A stretch of 64,000 bases of DNA. Origin: CBDBES01 sp965204465 (GTDB lineage: Bacteria; Spirochaetota; Leptospiria; Turneriellales; CBDBES01). Shown piece after piece: positions 1-9,748 of this stretch. The stretch lies in the NCBI GenBank assembly GCA_965204465.1, contig CBDBES010000002.1, positions 62,001 to 126,000 on the forward strand, given 5' to 3'. The notes beneath the pieces are model-generated. The model searched no databases and was not told the DNA's origin. It worked only from the letters and a program-made list of their open reading frames with translations. The first letter of the stretch is position 1, and each line of letters opens with the position of its first letter. The position numbers and the translations under genes are program-made.

Positions 1-244
1 CTATGGAACGTTCATAATTCTTTTTAAATAAGAAAATATCTCCTAAAAGAGAAAGGGCCTTTGCATGATTAGGGTCAGAGATCAATACATTCATTAATTT
101 TTCCCTTGCTAATGAAAATTTTTTTTCAAAGAAATATCTTTCTGCTTGTTTATATAGAGACTTTTCTTTTGTAGAAGCCCCTGGGGACTCAAAAAAAATA
201 AAATAAAATAATAGAAAAGGAATACATACTTTTTTAGACATCAT
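1..244 (-). CDS. TPR-like exported protein, N-terminal part (runs off the window)
   Basis: The reading frame is open from tandem ATG codons at 244 and 241 to the window edge, so only about 80 residues are seen. A hydrophobic N-terminus rich in Phe, Leu and Ile looks like a signal peptide. The following segment has the A-x3-Y/F-x9-A spacing of TPR helices (for example ...YKQAERYFFEKKFSLAREKL). It starts 10 bp after the stop of the upstream LysM-M23 peptidase gene on the same strand, which suggests one operon. TPR proteins act as scaffolds, so no specific role can be given. Confidence 0.7.
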   Translation of the reverse strand, partial: MMSKKVCIPFLLFYFIFFESPGASTKEKSLYKQAERYFFEKKFSLAREKLMNVLISDPNHAKALSLLGDIFLFKKNYERSI

Positions 245-254
245 TTTAATTGAT

Positions 255-1349
255 CTATGAAATAGGTACCTTTATCTTCTTTTTAAGGGCTGTAATTGGA
301 TTTAAAGGTTTCTTATAACGTTTCATTTCAAAATGCAGATGACTGCCCGTTACCAATCCACTAGCTCCCACAAGCCCAATTACCTGGCCTCTTTTCACTG
401 CCAAGCCTTTTTTTGCATAAATACGAGAACAATGGGCATAAACGCTCATATAACCATTTTTATGCCTTAAAATGATCGTATTTCCATAATTACCACTTTT
501 ACCGGAGTAGATGACGACTCCCTTGGCAATCGCTCTGATCCTGGATCCCGATTTTGCAGCAATATCCACACCTGCATGAAAATGCTTTTTTCTATGAATA
601 GGATGTATTCTCCAGCCATAATAACTCGTGATCTTTCCCCTTAGCGGCCAACTGAAGAGACTTTTAGACTTATAAAGAATTTCCCGAGGAGGTTTCGCCC
701 CTGGTAAAAAAATCTTTTGTCCCTTTTTTAAAAGAGAACTCTTGAGTCTATTCTCTAACTTAATATTAAAAACATTTATTTTAAACCGGCTCGCTATTTT
801 CCCCAGGTAATCTCCTTTTTTGACTTTATAAAAAATACCAGTTATTAGAGGTATTTCTAATTTGTCTCCAGGATGGATCACTTGTTTGGCTTTAGAGGGA
901 TTCGCTGAAACGATCGTATACACCGGGACATTAAATTTATTGGATAACCTCCATAAGGATTCCCCTTTGCGAACTACATGTCGAATAATACCACTTTTTA
1001 ATTTTTTATGACTTTTTTTAATTTCTTGTGAGGAACGATCTTTGATTTCTTTTTTAGACTCATTCCCCTCCATAATATCTTCTACGAGTCTTTTTTCTTC
1101 TTCATCAATTTCTGGATTTTCACGGATGCTCTGAAAATATTTGCTTATGGTTTCATCAATCTCCTGGCTATAGACGATCATATCATCTGTTTCTGACCCG
1201 GAGGAATGAACTTCCTTTTTAATCTCTTTATTAGATTGAATAGGGAGGGCGCTGTGATTAGAACTTATTTTTCCTGTAAAAATAATAATGAGAATGCTAG
1301 ATAGACAGAAGCTTGCCAAAATTAATAAAATTCGATCAATAATACGCAT
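255..1349 (-). CDS. LysM / M23 family murein endopeptidase
   Basis: Predicted periplasmic peptidoglycan hydrolase or hydrolase activator of 364 residues. Residues 7-25 form a signal anchor and residues 30-120 a charged linker. Two LysM modules (about 123-168 and 172-216) would bind glycan. The C-terminal LytM/M23 domain (about 235-355) keeps the zinc ligands: H258 and D262 in HAGVD, then HLH at 337-339, with H306 in YAH. All expected metal and catalytic residues are present, so it should be an active DD-endopeptidase rather than a degenerate EnvC/NlpD-like activator. It is first in a minus-strand pair with a TPR protein and divergent from gspK. Confidence 0.92.
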   Translation of the reverse strand: MRIIDRILLILASFCLSSILIIIFTGKISSNHSALPIQSNKEIKKEVHSSGSETDDMIVYSQEIDETISKYFQSIRENPEIDEEEKRLVEDIMEGNESKKEIKDRSSQEIKKSHKKLKSGIIRHVVRKGESLWRLSNKFNVPVYTIVSANPSKAKQVIHPGDKLEIPLITGIFYKVKKGDYLGKIASRFKINVFNIKLENRLKSSLLKKGQKIFLPGAKPPREILYKSKSLFSWPLRGKITSYYGWRIHPIHRKKHFHAGVDIAAKSGSRIRAIAKGVVIYSGKSGNYGNTIILRHKNGYMSVYAHCSRIYAKKGLAVKRGQVIGLVGASGLVTGSHLHFEMKRYKKPLNPITALKKKIKVPIS

Positions 1350-1690
1350 TGGGAATAAATTATAGAATACTCTCCTCTATATCGACTCCGAATCCAATTA
1401 CCTGTAACCTTTTATATAATTATTATTTTTAAAATGTACTATATTCACTACAACCAGGGGCGTCTAAAACAATGGTATACATAAATAAAATGGTCTAATT
1501 TATTTTAATTATTATAAAAATATTGTTGCAAAAAATGCTTGATCCAATTTTATAAGTCATTGAAAAAGTTTTTTAGACCAAAGCCATGCTTAACATAAAA
1601 AAACAGCTGATTCCTCGCTTTTATTTACTTATATTTACTCTGTAACGTATCCGATCAAATAATAGAAGATCTTAAAATTAAATTAATATA
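1350..1690. promoter_or_regulatory. 341-bp divergent intergenic region, probable promoters for the M23 gene and gspK
   Basis: No coding capacity is seen. The region is very AT-rich and separates divergent transcription units, so it should hold both promoters. On the plus strand a loose sigma-70-like pair (TTGCAA near 1525, then TTTATA about 17 bp on) could serve gspK; the match is weak. No strong hairpin was found. Confidence 0.3.
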
Positions 1691-2743
1691 GTGAAAAGTA
1701 TAAAATTAAATAGATATATTTTGGAACGAAAAAAAGGCTTTATTATTTTGCTTTTAACCGTTACCATATTATTATTGAGTTTTTCCGCAACTCTTACCTT
1801 CTTTTCTACAGCTTTTCAGGAATACAGAGGGGTTCAAAATGAAGCAAATCGTATTAAAGCCATCTATTTGGCTCAAAGTGGCCTGCAAGTAGTGATCAAA
1901 TTATTTGATCAATTAGAAAAAGAAGGCTTTCTGGAATCACCCATTCCAATACCACTGGGGGATGGTTTTGTTAGTTATAAGGCAGAGGATTTGAGTGGCA
2001 AATTAAACATCAATTTATTGGTAAATCAATGGGGTGGTATTAATCTAAGGCAATTGGAACGTTTTCAGAGGTTATCCGAAAGGCTTGGTATTTCAGGAGA
2101 TATTTGGGATGCTGTGATCGATTGGATTGACGAAGATCATACCCCTCAACCATTTGGTTATGAAAAAAGCCATTATCAAAATTTAGACCCCCCTCGTAGG
2201 ATCAAAAATAGCTGGATCCATTCTATTGAAGAATTATTATTGATACCAGGCTTTGATCGAAATATATTGTTTTCTGATTTAAGAGATGAAGAAGAGAAAA
2301 ATATATTCTTTGGAGATGACTTGCCGGAAGAACAAAAAGATATTATTTTGCCCGAAGATTTTATACTCGCCAATAATTTATCACATGAAATATATAATCC
2401 TGGATCGGGTCAATCTTCTGCCGATAGAATAAATATAAATGAGGCTCCTTTTTTAGTACTTTGGTCTTCCTGTGAGGATTTAAATGATGATCAAATTGTA
2501 AAGAATATATTATTAAAAAGAAGAGAAAAAGAAGAAATTGCTCAAAAACTTTCTAACAATGATTTGAGGACAATTTCAGGTATATCAGAAGAATTGATCA
2601 AGAATCCTACTCATAAATGTGGAATAAAATTCAATGGAGATTTATATAAGATCATATCCACAGGAGTCATTGGAAATCAAACTGCTCAGGTGATTACTGT
2701 ATATGACCGTAGGCAACGTAAAATCTCTTCCTATAGTGAGTGA
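1691..2743 (+). CDS. gspK: Type II secretion minor pseudopilin GspK
   Basis: GspK caps the type II secretion pseudopilus tip with GspI and GspJ. The 350-residue protein has a type IV prepilin-like N-terminus: basic residues and Gly (ERKKG), then the hydrophobic stretch FIILLLTVTILLLSF. There is no Glu at position 5 after the cleavage site, as is typical of GspK. GspK-like blocks follow, including LSGKLNIN, a DWIDEDHTPQP segment and RININEAP. The start is GTG with no clear Shine-Dalgarno. gspL, gspM and gspN follow at short distance. The core T2SS genes (gspD, E, F, G) are not in this window. Confidence 0.88.
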   Translation: MKSIKLNRYILERKKGFIILLLTVTILLLSFSATLTFFSTAFQEYRGVQNEANRIKAIYLAQSGLQVVIKLFDQLEKEGFLESPIPIPLGDGFVSYKAEDLSGKLNINLLVNQWGGINLRQLERFQRLSERLGISGDIWDAVIDWIDEDHTPQPFGYEKSHYQNLDPPRRIKNSWIHSIEELLLIPGFDRNILFSDLRDEEEKNIFFGDDLPEEQKDIILPEDFILANNLSHEIYNPGSGQSSADRININEAPFLVLWSSCEDLNDDQIVKNILLKRREKEEIAQKLSNNDLRTISGISEELIKNPTHKCGIKFNGDLYKIISTGVIGNQTAQVITVYDRRQRKISSYSE

Positions 2744-2765
2744 ATAATTACGATATTATTATAGT

Positions 2766-4373
2766 ATGGCACGAAAACCTTTAATATTGGATATGGACTA
2801 TAAGACCATTAGAGGTTTTTCCTTTAAGCAAGGCATTTCGGGGGTCCACGTTTATGATGGTCACAGTCTAGGTTTTAATAATCTTCAAGAAAAAGAATTT
2901 AGCCAAGGGTTATTAACCACATTTATCAATAAAAACTATAAAAATATTACAGGTGTATATATTAACCTTCCTTATGAAACAAGTTTTGTAAGAGAGTTTA
3001 TACTTCCTTTTACAGATAAAAAGAAAATACGCGAAATTTTTCCTTTTGAATTAGAGCGTCTTCTATCATTTTCTTTGGATGAGATCATATTTGATTATTA
3101 TAGCTATTCCAACTTTGAAAAAAACGAAACCTATATTATTGCATTAGGGTGTACTAAAAAAAGTATTCTGCCTTATTTGAATACTTTATACTCAAACAAT
3201 ATCCCCATTCTAGGAATATATTCTCCTTTGGACTCCTTATTTCATCTTTTTACATATACTAAACTAGATTCTGCCATTATATTGCATGTTGCCGCAATGA
3301 ACTCAATGGTAGTGATCATACATAATCATAAATGGATATTTGCGCGTAATATTCCTTTTGGCTATGATAATTTGGTTTATTGGCTGTCCAGTAGATGGAA
3401 AAAAAGCTTCGAAGAAAGCGAACAATTATTCATCAAATTACCACCTCTAACAGATACAAGAAAAGTAGATTATAATTTCTATCAAAAAAATTTTTCGATC
3501 TCTAAAAGCCATATCCGTCTTTTTATGCAAAGCATCGAAGAATTCAGTAACTCCCTGCAAGGAGAGTTGATGGTAAGCATAAAATCAGGAAAGATGCATG
3601 CGCATGAAGATATTAACGAAGATCTTTCTTTGGTGGTGAGCAGTGATTTGAATAGCCAGTCTTTTTTGGAAAGTATATTGTCCAGAAAATTCAAGAAATC
3701 CATTATTGGATTTCCTTATGAAAGAACTCCTTTAGCCACTGTATCAAAGGAACATACAATATGTTTTGGGGGCGCGATCGCTCAAAGTTCTAAAAAAGGT
3801 CTTAATTTCATGCCGAAGGAATTCAAAAAATATTCTTTCATAAAAAATCAAACAGGAAAACTAAGTTTTTATATTACTACCGCAGCCAGTATTCTTTTTT
3901 TCATGCTTTCTTTATGGATCAACCTATGGAATGAACAAAGATCGGTTGACACTTTGAGAGAGCAAAATAAGAAAATATATAAGGCTAATTTTGGAGAACC
4001 TCCTAAAGCAGAAGGATCTTTGTTAGAAAGTGGAGAAAAGAAAGTAAGTCTTTTAAAAATAAAAACAGATGTATTCAGCAAATTCTTTCGCAATAAGAAA
4101 TTTAGTGAACTCATTATCGCTCTGGATGAATCTTTGCCTAAAGGAGTTGAATTAGAAATTTCAAGCCTTGTTTATAATGCAAAAAATATTCATTTAAGAG
4201 GGAATGCTCCTAATTCTTCTGTTATTTCAGAAATAGAGAGTAATATTCTTGATTCTGAATATTTTGAATCATCAAATTGTTCTAAGAAAGCATCACCTGG
4301 GAAAAAGGGCACAAAAAGATGGAAGCTCAATTGTAAAATAAATCTTTCAAAGCCTAAACAAAAAGAACTATGA
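2766..4373 (+). CDS. gspL: Type II secretion inner-membrane protein GspL (PilM-like)
   Basis: GspL links the GspE ATPase in the cytoplasm to the periplasmic GspM. The 535-residue protein begins with an actin/PilM-like cytoplasmic region (LILDMDYKTIRGF, about 5-330). One transmembrane segment follows near residues 365-385 (FYITTAASILFFMLSLWINL), then a periplasmic ferredoxin-like part with a charged linker. Length and topology fit the family, though sequence conservation is low. It begins 22 bp after gspK, and its TGA overlaps the ATG of gspM by 4 bp, indicating translational coupling. Confidence 0.85.
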   Translation: MARKPLILDMDYKTIRGFSFKQGISGVHVYDGHSLGFNNLQEKEFSQGLLTTFINKNYKNITGVYINLPYETSFVREFILPFTDKKKIREIFPFELERLLSFSLDEIIFDYYSYSNFEKNETYIIALGCTKKSILPYLNTLYSNNIPILGIYSPLDSLFHLFTYTKLDSAIILHVAAMNSMVVIIHNHKWIFARNIPFGYDNLVYWLSSRWKKSFEESEQLFIKLPPLTDTRKVDYNFYQKNFSISKSHIRLFMQSIEEFSNSLQGELMVSIKSGKMHAHEDINEDLSLVVSSDLNSQSFLESILSRKFKKSIIGFPYERTPLATVSKEHTICFGGAIAQSSKKGLNFMPKEFKKYSFIKNQTGKLSFYITTAASILFFMLSLWINLWNEQRSVDTLREQNKKIYKANFGEPPKAEGSLLESGEKKVSLLKIKTDVFSKFFRNKKFSELIIALDESLPKGVELEISSLVYNAKNIHLRGNAPNSSVISEIESNILDSEYFESSNCSKKASPGKKGTKRWKLNCKINLSKPKQKEL

Positions 4374-4900
4374 CAAAATTAACAGAAAGAGAAATCAAAA
4401 TGCTCTTCATAGGAGGGGGATTTATTATTAGTGTTCTGCTATTTTATGGTTTTTTAACATTACGCAAATCATTTGATAACATTAGAGAAAAGAAAAGCAA
4501 TCTGCTCTATGAAAGAAAAATGATACAGGATGCGGGTCAGGAATATAAATTATTACAAGCCCTTGCATCTTCAGTGGGGAAACAAAGCAGCAATAAAGAT
4601 ATAGTACCAGATATTGAGATCCTTTTGGAAAGGAATGGTTTAAAAGATAAGGCATTTAGTATTTCCCCATCCAAAAGGGTCATTGAAAATAAATACATGA
4701 AAAATCTGGTTAGCATTAGTTTTAAAGAAGTTACAGCCAAAGATATTTTATCTTTTGTTAAGGATGTAGAAGAATATAAACAAGCTTTCTTAAAGGTTGA
4801 TTATTTTAGAAGCAGACCTTTATATAGAAAAAAAGGACTGTACAATTGCACAATTAAGGTAGCTACTTTCTTTAGAAAAAAGGAAGCAGTAAAAAAGTGA
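4370..4900 (+). CDS. gspM: Type II secretion protein GspM
   Basis: Small bitopic protein of 176 residues with a short cytoplasmic tail, one transmembrane helix (about 12-30, MLFIGGGFIISVLLFYGFL), a coiled region and a periplasmic domain. This is the standard GspM layout, and GspM pairs with GspL in the assembly platform. Sequence alone would be a weak basis. The call rests on size, topology and the 4-bp overlap with gspL plus the GspN-like gene downstream. Confidence 0.8.
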   Translation: MTKLTEREIKMLFIGGGFIISVLLFYGFLTLRKSFDNIREKKSNLLYERKMIQDAGQEYKLLQALASSVGKQSSNKDIVPDIEILLERNGLKDKAFSISPSKRVIENKYMKNLVSISFKEVTAKDILSFVKDVEEYKQAFLKVDYFRSRPLYRKKGLYNCTIKVATFFRKKEAVKK

Positions 4901-4975
4901 TCATTCAATCAAATTATATCATCTGGATAAAATAATGATCTATGATATCCGTGATGTATAATATAGAATAGTACA

Positions 4976-5881
4976 ATGGAAAAACAACATCTCCCTAAAA
5001 TACCTTTCCGCAATCCAGAGCTAAAAATGAATAACGAAAAGGAAGTCATGGAAGTATTACCCAAAGAAAAAAAAAGTCTGTTGAAGAAAGTACTTCCATT
5101 TATCGTAGGTTTTATCAGTTTCATGATCGGCATTATTCTCTTCTTCCCTCTGGAAGATATTGCCAAGAATACTCTGAATAATTTTTCAATAAGGGGAGAA
5201 CCTATTCAATATGAAGAATTATCACTTTCTATTTTGGGGGACTTTTCTATTGATGGCATTTCTATGGATCTATCTTTTTTAAATAGTGGGATCCCAAACA
5301 GAAAGAATAATATAAAGATAGCCACTCTGCAAGGAGACTTTTCTTTTTTACAGTTCATCCTTAATAGAGAGTTAGATGCCAAGATAATACTAGAAGGCGT
5401 AGAACTAAATTTTCAATTAAACGAAGAGAGTGGTTATCTGAGGGGAGGCACTTGGCAGGTTTCCTTAAAAGGAAATCAATTGGTAGATGAAAACCAAAGG
5501 GAAATAAATATGAACTTTAGTTTAATTGATATTATGAGTAACCATGAAGCAGAAATTCCATTGGTAGGTCAAAAATTAGGTAGCTTTATTATAGATAGTA
5601 TTCTTGGTAAAATGGATCTTAAAAAAGGCAAATTAAATATTAAAAATTTTCAAGTTAATTCAGACATAGCAAAAGCCAAGGTAAATGGAAGCATGGATTT
5701 TAGAAGGCAATTAAATACTGATCTGCGTATTGATATTGATCCTACTTTTTTTATAGAAAGATACAAAGAATTCAATATAGACCTGGTATTACAAAATTTA
5801 AATATACTACAGGAAAATGGAAATATTTCTTTAGAATGTAAAAAAAACTTTGATTGTGAACCAGTGCAAAAAACATATTAG
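4976..5881 (+). CDS. gspN: Type II secretion protein GspN (spirochaete/deltaproteobacterial type)
   Basis: The 301-residue protein has an N-terminal cytoplasmic tail of about 40 residues, one transmembrane helix (about 44-62, VLPFIVGFISFMIGIILFF) and a long beta-rich periplasmic part with AsmA-like phrases (LGDFSIDGISMDL, LKKGKLNIKNFQVNSDIAKA). Its place after gspK-L-M supports GspN, a non-essential inner-membrane component of some T2SS loci. It converges on the YihY-like gene, with only 10 bp between the two stop codons, so a shared bidirectional terminator would have to lie within the coding ends. Confidence 0.75.
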   Translation: MEKQHLPKIPFRNPELKMNNEKEVMEVLPKEKKSLLKKVLPFIVGFISFMIGIILFFPLEDIAKNTLNNFSIRGEPIQYEELSLSILGDFSIDGISMDLSFLNSGIPNRKNNIKIATLQGDFSFLQFILNRELDAKIILEGVELNFQLNEESGYLRGGTWQVSLKGNQLVDENQREINMNFSLIDIMSNHEAEIPLVGQKLGSFIIDSILGKMDLKKGKLNIKNFQVNSDIAKAKVNGSMDFRRQLNTDLRIDIDPTFFIERYKEFNIDLVLQNLNILQENGNISLECKKNFDCEPVQKTY

Positions 5882-5891
5882 CATATCAGAT

Positions 5892-6827
5892 TCAGAGGAC
5901 TTTTTTATTTTTCGTATCCTTCATAGCCAGATCAATACTGGAATTCCATTCAAATCCAATGAGTAAAATGCAAGATATAATATAGATCCATCCCATTAAA
6001 GCGATCAATACCCCTATTGACCCGTAAATTTTATTATATGTGGGGAAATGATTTATATAATAAGAAAAAATCAATGAACTAGTTACGCATCCAACTGCTG
6101 CGATCATTGAACCAGATGAGAAGAAAGTCCATTTATTATGAACAGCGGGAGCAAAATAATATAAAGATGTGATGCCTAAATAAAATGTTATAAATAGGAT
6201 TACTGATTGAGATAAGATAATGAAATAACGATCGAACCCATAGAGCAATAGTTCCCTTTGGCCAAGCCAAAAAAGAAAAAAATCCCCTATTGTAGCTAAA
6301 GTAATGGCAAAAATTGTTACCAAAGAAAAAATCAATGTCAATAATAATGCAGTCAATCTGGTTTTGAAGAGGCTTCTGTTTTCGGTTACTTTGTGGCAAC
6401 TATTAAACGTTTTGATCAATGTATGAAAACCATTAGTGGAAAGAAATAATGCAGCCAAGACTCCCACAGATAATAGTCCTCCTCTTTTGGTACTTATCAG
6501 GTCTAAGATGGTTTCTTTAGCGATTTCATACATATTTTTAGGCATTACATTAAACAAAAACTGCATTATTCTATTAGAGTCTATTTCCGGAATAAAATGA
6601 GTGACGTAAGGGATCAAAGCAAAAAGAAAAATGATAAAAGGGAATGTAGCCAGAGTAAAGCCGAAAGCAACAGCAAGAGATCTTTCAAATATTTCATCTT
6701 CTTTGACTTTTACTCTAAATATTTTAAAAATTTCATATAAGGAAAATCTTCTATTTTTGATATAAACTTTTTTCAGAAAAGATATCAATTTGGTCAAAAA
6801 GTGATTCAGGCCAGTAAAAACTCCCAT
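5892..6827 (-). CDS. YihY/virulence factor BrkB family membrane protein
   Basis: Polytopic inner-membrane protein of 311 residues, once mis-annotated as RNase BN. It has about six transmembrane helices and the family-typical AFGFTLATFPFIIFLFALIPY segment, GGLLSVGVLAALFLSTNGF, and a C-terminal IGVLIALMGWIYI. The biochemical function of the family is unknown. It is the last gene of a minus-strand run that starts at 10326, 5 bp after the beta-barrel candidate. The short C-terminal tail is basic, as usual. Confidence 0.88.
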   Translation of the reverse strand: MGVFTGLNHFLTKLISFLKKVYIKNRRFSLYEIFKIFRVKVKEDEIFERSLAVAFGFTLATFPFIIFLFALIPYVTHFIPEIDSNRIMQFLFNVMPKNMYEIAKETILDLISTKRGGLLSVGVLAALFLSTNGFHTLIKTFNSCHKVTENRSLFKTRLTALLLTLIFSLVTIFAITLATIGDFFLFWLGQRELLLYGFDRYFIILSQSVILFITFYLGITSLYYFAPAVHNKWTFFSSGSMIAAVGCVTSSLIFSYYINHFPTYNKIYGSIGVLIALMGWIYIISCILLIGFEWNSSIDLAMKDTKNKKVL

Positions 6828-6832
6828 TTGAT

Positions 6833-7675
6833 TTAAAAATAAGCCTGAAAGCCAATGAATAACACCCTTTGTGTTGAAAAAAACCTTTGGGATGCTTTTC
6901 CATTTAGGCTTTCATGGATAGGTATATTTACCAGATCAATATAAGAAAAGCGCATCATCAAGCCAATACTGAATATCTTAACAAACACGATTCTTAAACC
7001 TAACAAGGTAGAAATAGAATAACCAGAAACATACAACTCATTATCTTTTCTTATTCCGAATACCGATGAATTAGTCACGTTCGGCATAATTCCAATACCA
7101 CCGCCAGCGAAAACATCAATGGATAAAAAATCAAATTTTTTCAATAAAGTCTTGAAATAGAGTACATCAATGGGTACATTATTCAACCCATCTGTATGAT
7201 CCAAATAAACAAAGTTACGTACTATCGACTTCTTTTCTCCATTGTAATTGCCTGCATGTTCTACTGAAATACTTGGTTCGATTTTGCCTTCGACAGACAC
7301 AGTGGAATTATCAACCAAGAAATATTTCATATGTTCCAATCCAATCATGATTGCCAGAACATCTGTAATAAAATAACCTAAATAAAAGTTATATGGTTCT
7401 CTTGTATTGCCCCCAAGTACCTTAAAGCCACCCAGAATATCAGGACGATCTACACCAATAGCATTTTTTATTGTAAAGTCAAATCCATTTCCTTCAAAGT
7501 GAACATTGCTCCTGGTATAATGAGTCGCATTTGTTCCTTGAAAGAAGAAGAAACTATTCTTATTTTTCCATTTTGTATGATCGAATGAAAAAATGCTATG
7601 AATGATAGAAACTGATATAAAATATAATATTAAGACTTTGACCATATGGTGAGATAACTTGTTGATTTTTCCCAA
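6833..7675 (-). CDS. Putative outer-membrane beta-barrel protein
   Basis: I do not recognise a named family. The 280-residue protein has a hydrophobic N-terminus (about 11-29, MVKVLILYFISVSIIHSIF) that can serve as a signal peptide, alternating hydrophobic/polar strands throughout and a C-terminal strand ending in aromatic Phe (LFIGFQAYF), the usual BAM-recognition ending. A Gly-rich segment (VFAGGGIGIMP, about 190-200) is common in OmpW- or OprF-like barrels. It sits 5 bp upstream of the YihY-like gene and 5 bp downstream of the TPR gene. Confidence 0.6.
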   Translation of the reverse strand: MGKINKLSHHMVKVLILYFISVSIIHSIFSFDHTKWKNKNSFFFFQGTNATHYTRSNVHFEGNGFDFTIKNAIGVDRPDILGGFKVLGGNTREPYNFYLGYFITDVLAIMIGLEHMKYFLVDNSTVSVEGKIEPSISVEHAGNYNGEKKSIVRNFVYLDHTDGLNNVPIDVLYFKTLLKKFDFLSIDVFAGGGIGIMPNVTNSSVFGIRKDNELYVSGYSISTLLGLRIVFVKIFSIGLMMRFSYIDLVNIPIHESLNGKASQRFFSTQRVLFIGFQAYF

Positions 7676-7680
7676 AAATA

Positions 7681-9513
7681 CTATTCTATATTTCCCACTG
7701 AAAGTAAACGACTTAATCTGACTATTTTTCTGCGGGCTTCATCCGGATAGATGCCTTGTATTTCTGCTTCTTTATATACAGCGATTGCATTTTCTATATC
7801 ATTTATTGAAGCAAAGTGATCACCCAGTTTAAAATAAATATTTTTTAAAGGAAGACTATTTTCTACGGATTCCAAATCAGATAGAAGCGCCCTTTGTTGA
7901 GTGTATTTATTCTCCAGATCATGAAATACGTTCAGTTCTGCCTGTAAGGTAATTTCCAATAAAGGTATCTTTGCCTTCTGTAATTCTTTAAAGGTAACGT
8001 CTAATTCATCTTTATGCTCTTTAATGATCTTTTTTAGTTCAATATGGCTTTCTTTGGCTTGGACCAAACTTTGAAGCATATCATTCAATAGATTTAATTT
8101 TTCTTGGGATTGAGCCATATACATCATAGTATAAAATCTTCTTTTCAAAAAGGCAGATTTTTCCCCAGGCTCCAAATCAGATCGATATTCAGTCATTTGG
8201 GCATATTGTTGCAATAGCTGAAAAGATTCCCTGAAATTACCTGTCCGTTTAGAATGCAAAACCCCTAATTGAAATATTTTTTCTGGTTCTGGATTTAATT
8301 CGATTGATTTGGCATAGTAAAAAGCAGAGTCTACGAATTTTTTTTGGTCATGATATAAACCACCCAGATGAGAATAGATCATTTCTATCTTTTGGGAGGA
8401 AAGTTTTTCATGCCTTATCGTATCTTCATTTGCCTTTAGGCTTGATTCATAAAGATCAATTGCTTTGGGCTTGTCATTTAACCTTCTGTATTCTTGTGCC
8501 AATAAAAAAGTCAATTCCGGATCCATGGGCGTAAGGCGACTGGCTATTTGCAATAGATTTGTATATGACTTAAAGTCTTTTTTAACCTCTTGAGACTCAT
8601 TGAGTTCATCTTCAATCTCACGCATTAAATTTGCCATTTCTACTAAAAAGTCAGAAGATTCACTATCCCATGTCATTTTAAATTCGTTATAGGATTCTTC
8701 TGCTTTAGAAAAATCATCATTTAACTTTTGCATTTCTTGTTCATTGGCCTGGATTTTTTCCTGATTTATTTTAATTTGTTCTTTTATACTTTCAGGTTGT
8801 TCAATATTATTTCTCCCCAAGGAATCAATTAAAATTATATTTCTATCCTTTAGTTCTTTTATCTCTTTCTCTTTTGCCTTCTTTAGATCTGTTGATCTTT
8901 TTAAATTTTCAGCAGATAATATCTGAGGATCGTTTTCATCCAGTAGATACAATCTATCTTCATCGGTAAAAATAGAACTGCTTAATTCCAGGCTTCTATA
9001 CCGCAATGATTGTCTAAAATGAAAAGCCGCTTGGTATTTTTGAGGATTGGATAATTTCAAGAGGGCCTTCCCCATTTCTCTATGCAACAAAAATAGAGGA
9101 AATGCTTCTTTAATAAAAAAACCATCTATTTCTTTTGTTTTCATATCTCTTATCAATAGACGCCTCATGTTTTTATTTAAATTCCTGATCTCTGAACGGT
9201 CAACATCAGATACTTCATAATTTATCTTTTGCCTGCCCATGATTTTTTTGGCACTAGGGTCTGAAAGATAAAAACTGTCTAGTTTTTGCTTTAATTGGGA
9301 AACAATCTCTTCGGAATTGTCTTTATATTGATTTAGAAGGTTGGTAATATCTCTCTCGCTAATTTTTTTATATCTTTCTCTATCTTGTTCCAGAATTTCC
9401 GCAGACTTCCCCAAGAGTAAGGATAAAGGAACCAAATAAACAGAAATAAATATTAAAAACAAAAAAGAAAGAAAATGCATTTGCATGAATAATATCGAAT
9501 TAAATTTACTCAA
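7681..9513 (-). CDS. Large exported TPR / coiled-coil protein
   Basis: A 610-residue protein with an N-terminal hydrophobic segment (about 12-35), a long charged helical region rich in Glu, Lys and Gln (about 200-300, probable coiled coil), then TPR motifs near 325-420 (for example LTFLLAQEYRRLNDKPKAI) and again near 560-600 (IYFKLGDHFASINDIENAI). It probably acts as a periplasmic or membrane-anchored scaffold. The TTG start at 9513 overlaps the BFD-like gene by 8 bp. An ATG at 9486 would give a neater signal peptide and is a real alternative. Confidence 0.7.
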   Translation of the reverse strand: MSKFNSILFMQMHFLSFLFLIFISVYLVPLSLLLGKSAEILEQDRERYKKISERDITNLLNQYKDNSEEIVSQLKQKLDSFYLSDPSAKKIMGRQKINYEVSDVDRSEIRNLNKNMRRLLIRDMKTKEIDGFFIKEAFPLFLLHREMGKALLKLSNPQKYQAAFHFRQSLRYRSLELSSSIFTDEDRLYLLDENDPQILSAENLKRSTDLKKAKEKEIKELKDRNIILIDSLGRNNIEQPESIKEQIKINQEKIQANEQEMQKLNDDFSKAEESYNEFKMTWDSESSDFLVEMANLMREIEDELNESQEVKKDFKSYTNLLQIASRLTPMDPELTFLLAQEYRRLNDKPKAIDLYESSLKANEDTIRHEKLSSQKIEMIYSHLGGLYHDQKKFVDSAFYYAKSIELNPEPEKIFQLGVLHSKRTGNFRESFQLLQQYAQMTEYRSDLEPGEKSAFLKRRFYTMMYMAQSQEKLNLLNDMLQSLVQAKESHIELKKIIKEHKDELDVTFKELQKAKIPLLEITLQAELNVFHDLENKYTQQRALLSDLESVENSLPLKNIYFKLGDHFASINDIENAIAVYKEAEIQGIYPDEARRKIVRLSRLLSVGNIE

Positions 9514-9748
9514 AAGGCAGAACTTTTTGTAATTCTTTTTTTTCTTCTAGATTTCTAAATTCCTGAAGAATTTCTGATACTTCATTAATACATGTACCAC
9601 AGCCAGTGGTCGCCAGGGTCTTTTTCTGGATACTGGACAGTGTTTTGTGCCCTTCTTCAAATGCTTTTCTTATATCTTTACGACTAACACTCTTGCATAG
9701 ACAAACATAATCACGCGGACCTATAAAACTATTTATATCTAAATTCAT
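9506..9748 (-). CDS. BFD-like [2Fe-2S]-binding protein
   Basis: Small 80-residue protein with a bacterioferritin-associated ferredoxin / NifU-type [2Fe-2S] domain. The four cysteines are placed as C-x-C (CLC, residues 17-19) and C-x2-C (GCGTC, about 50-54), with the helical segment DIRKAFEEGHKTL between. In known cases Bfd gives electrons to bacterioferritin for iron release, and the same fold is a domain in nitrite reductases and oxidoreductases. No bacterioferritin gene is in the window, so the partner is unknown. It overlaps the thioredoxin-like gene by 4 bp and the TPR gene by 8 bp. Confidence 0.82.
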   Translation of the reverse strand: MNLDINSFIGPRDYVCLCKSVSRKDIRKAFEEGHKTLSSIQKKTLATTGCGTCINEVSEILQEFRNLEEKKELQKVLPFE

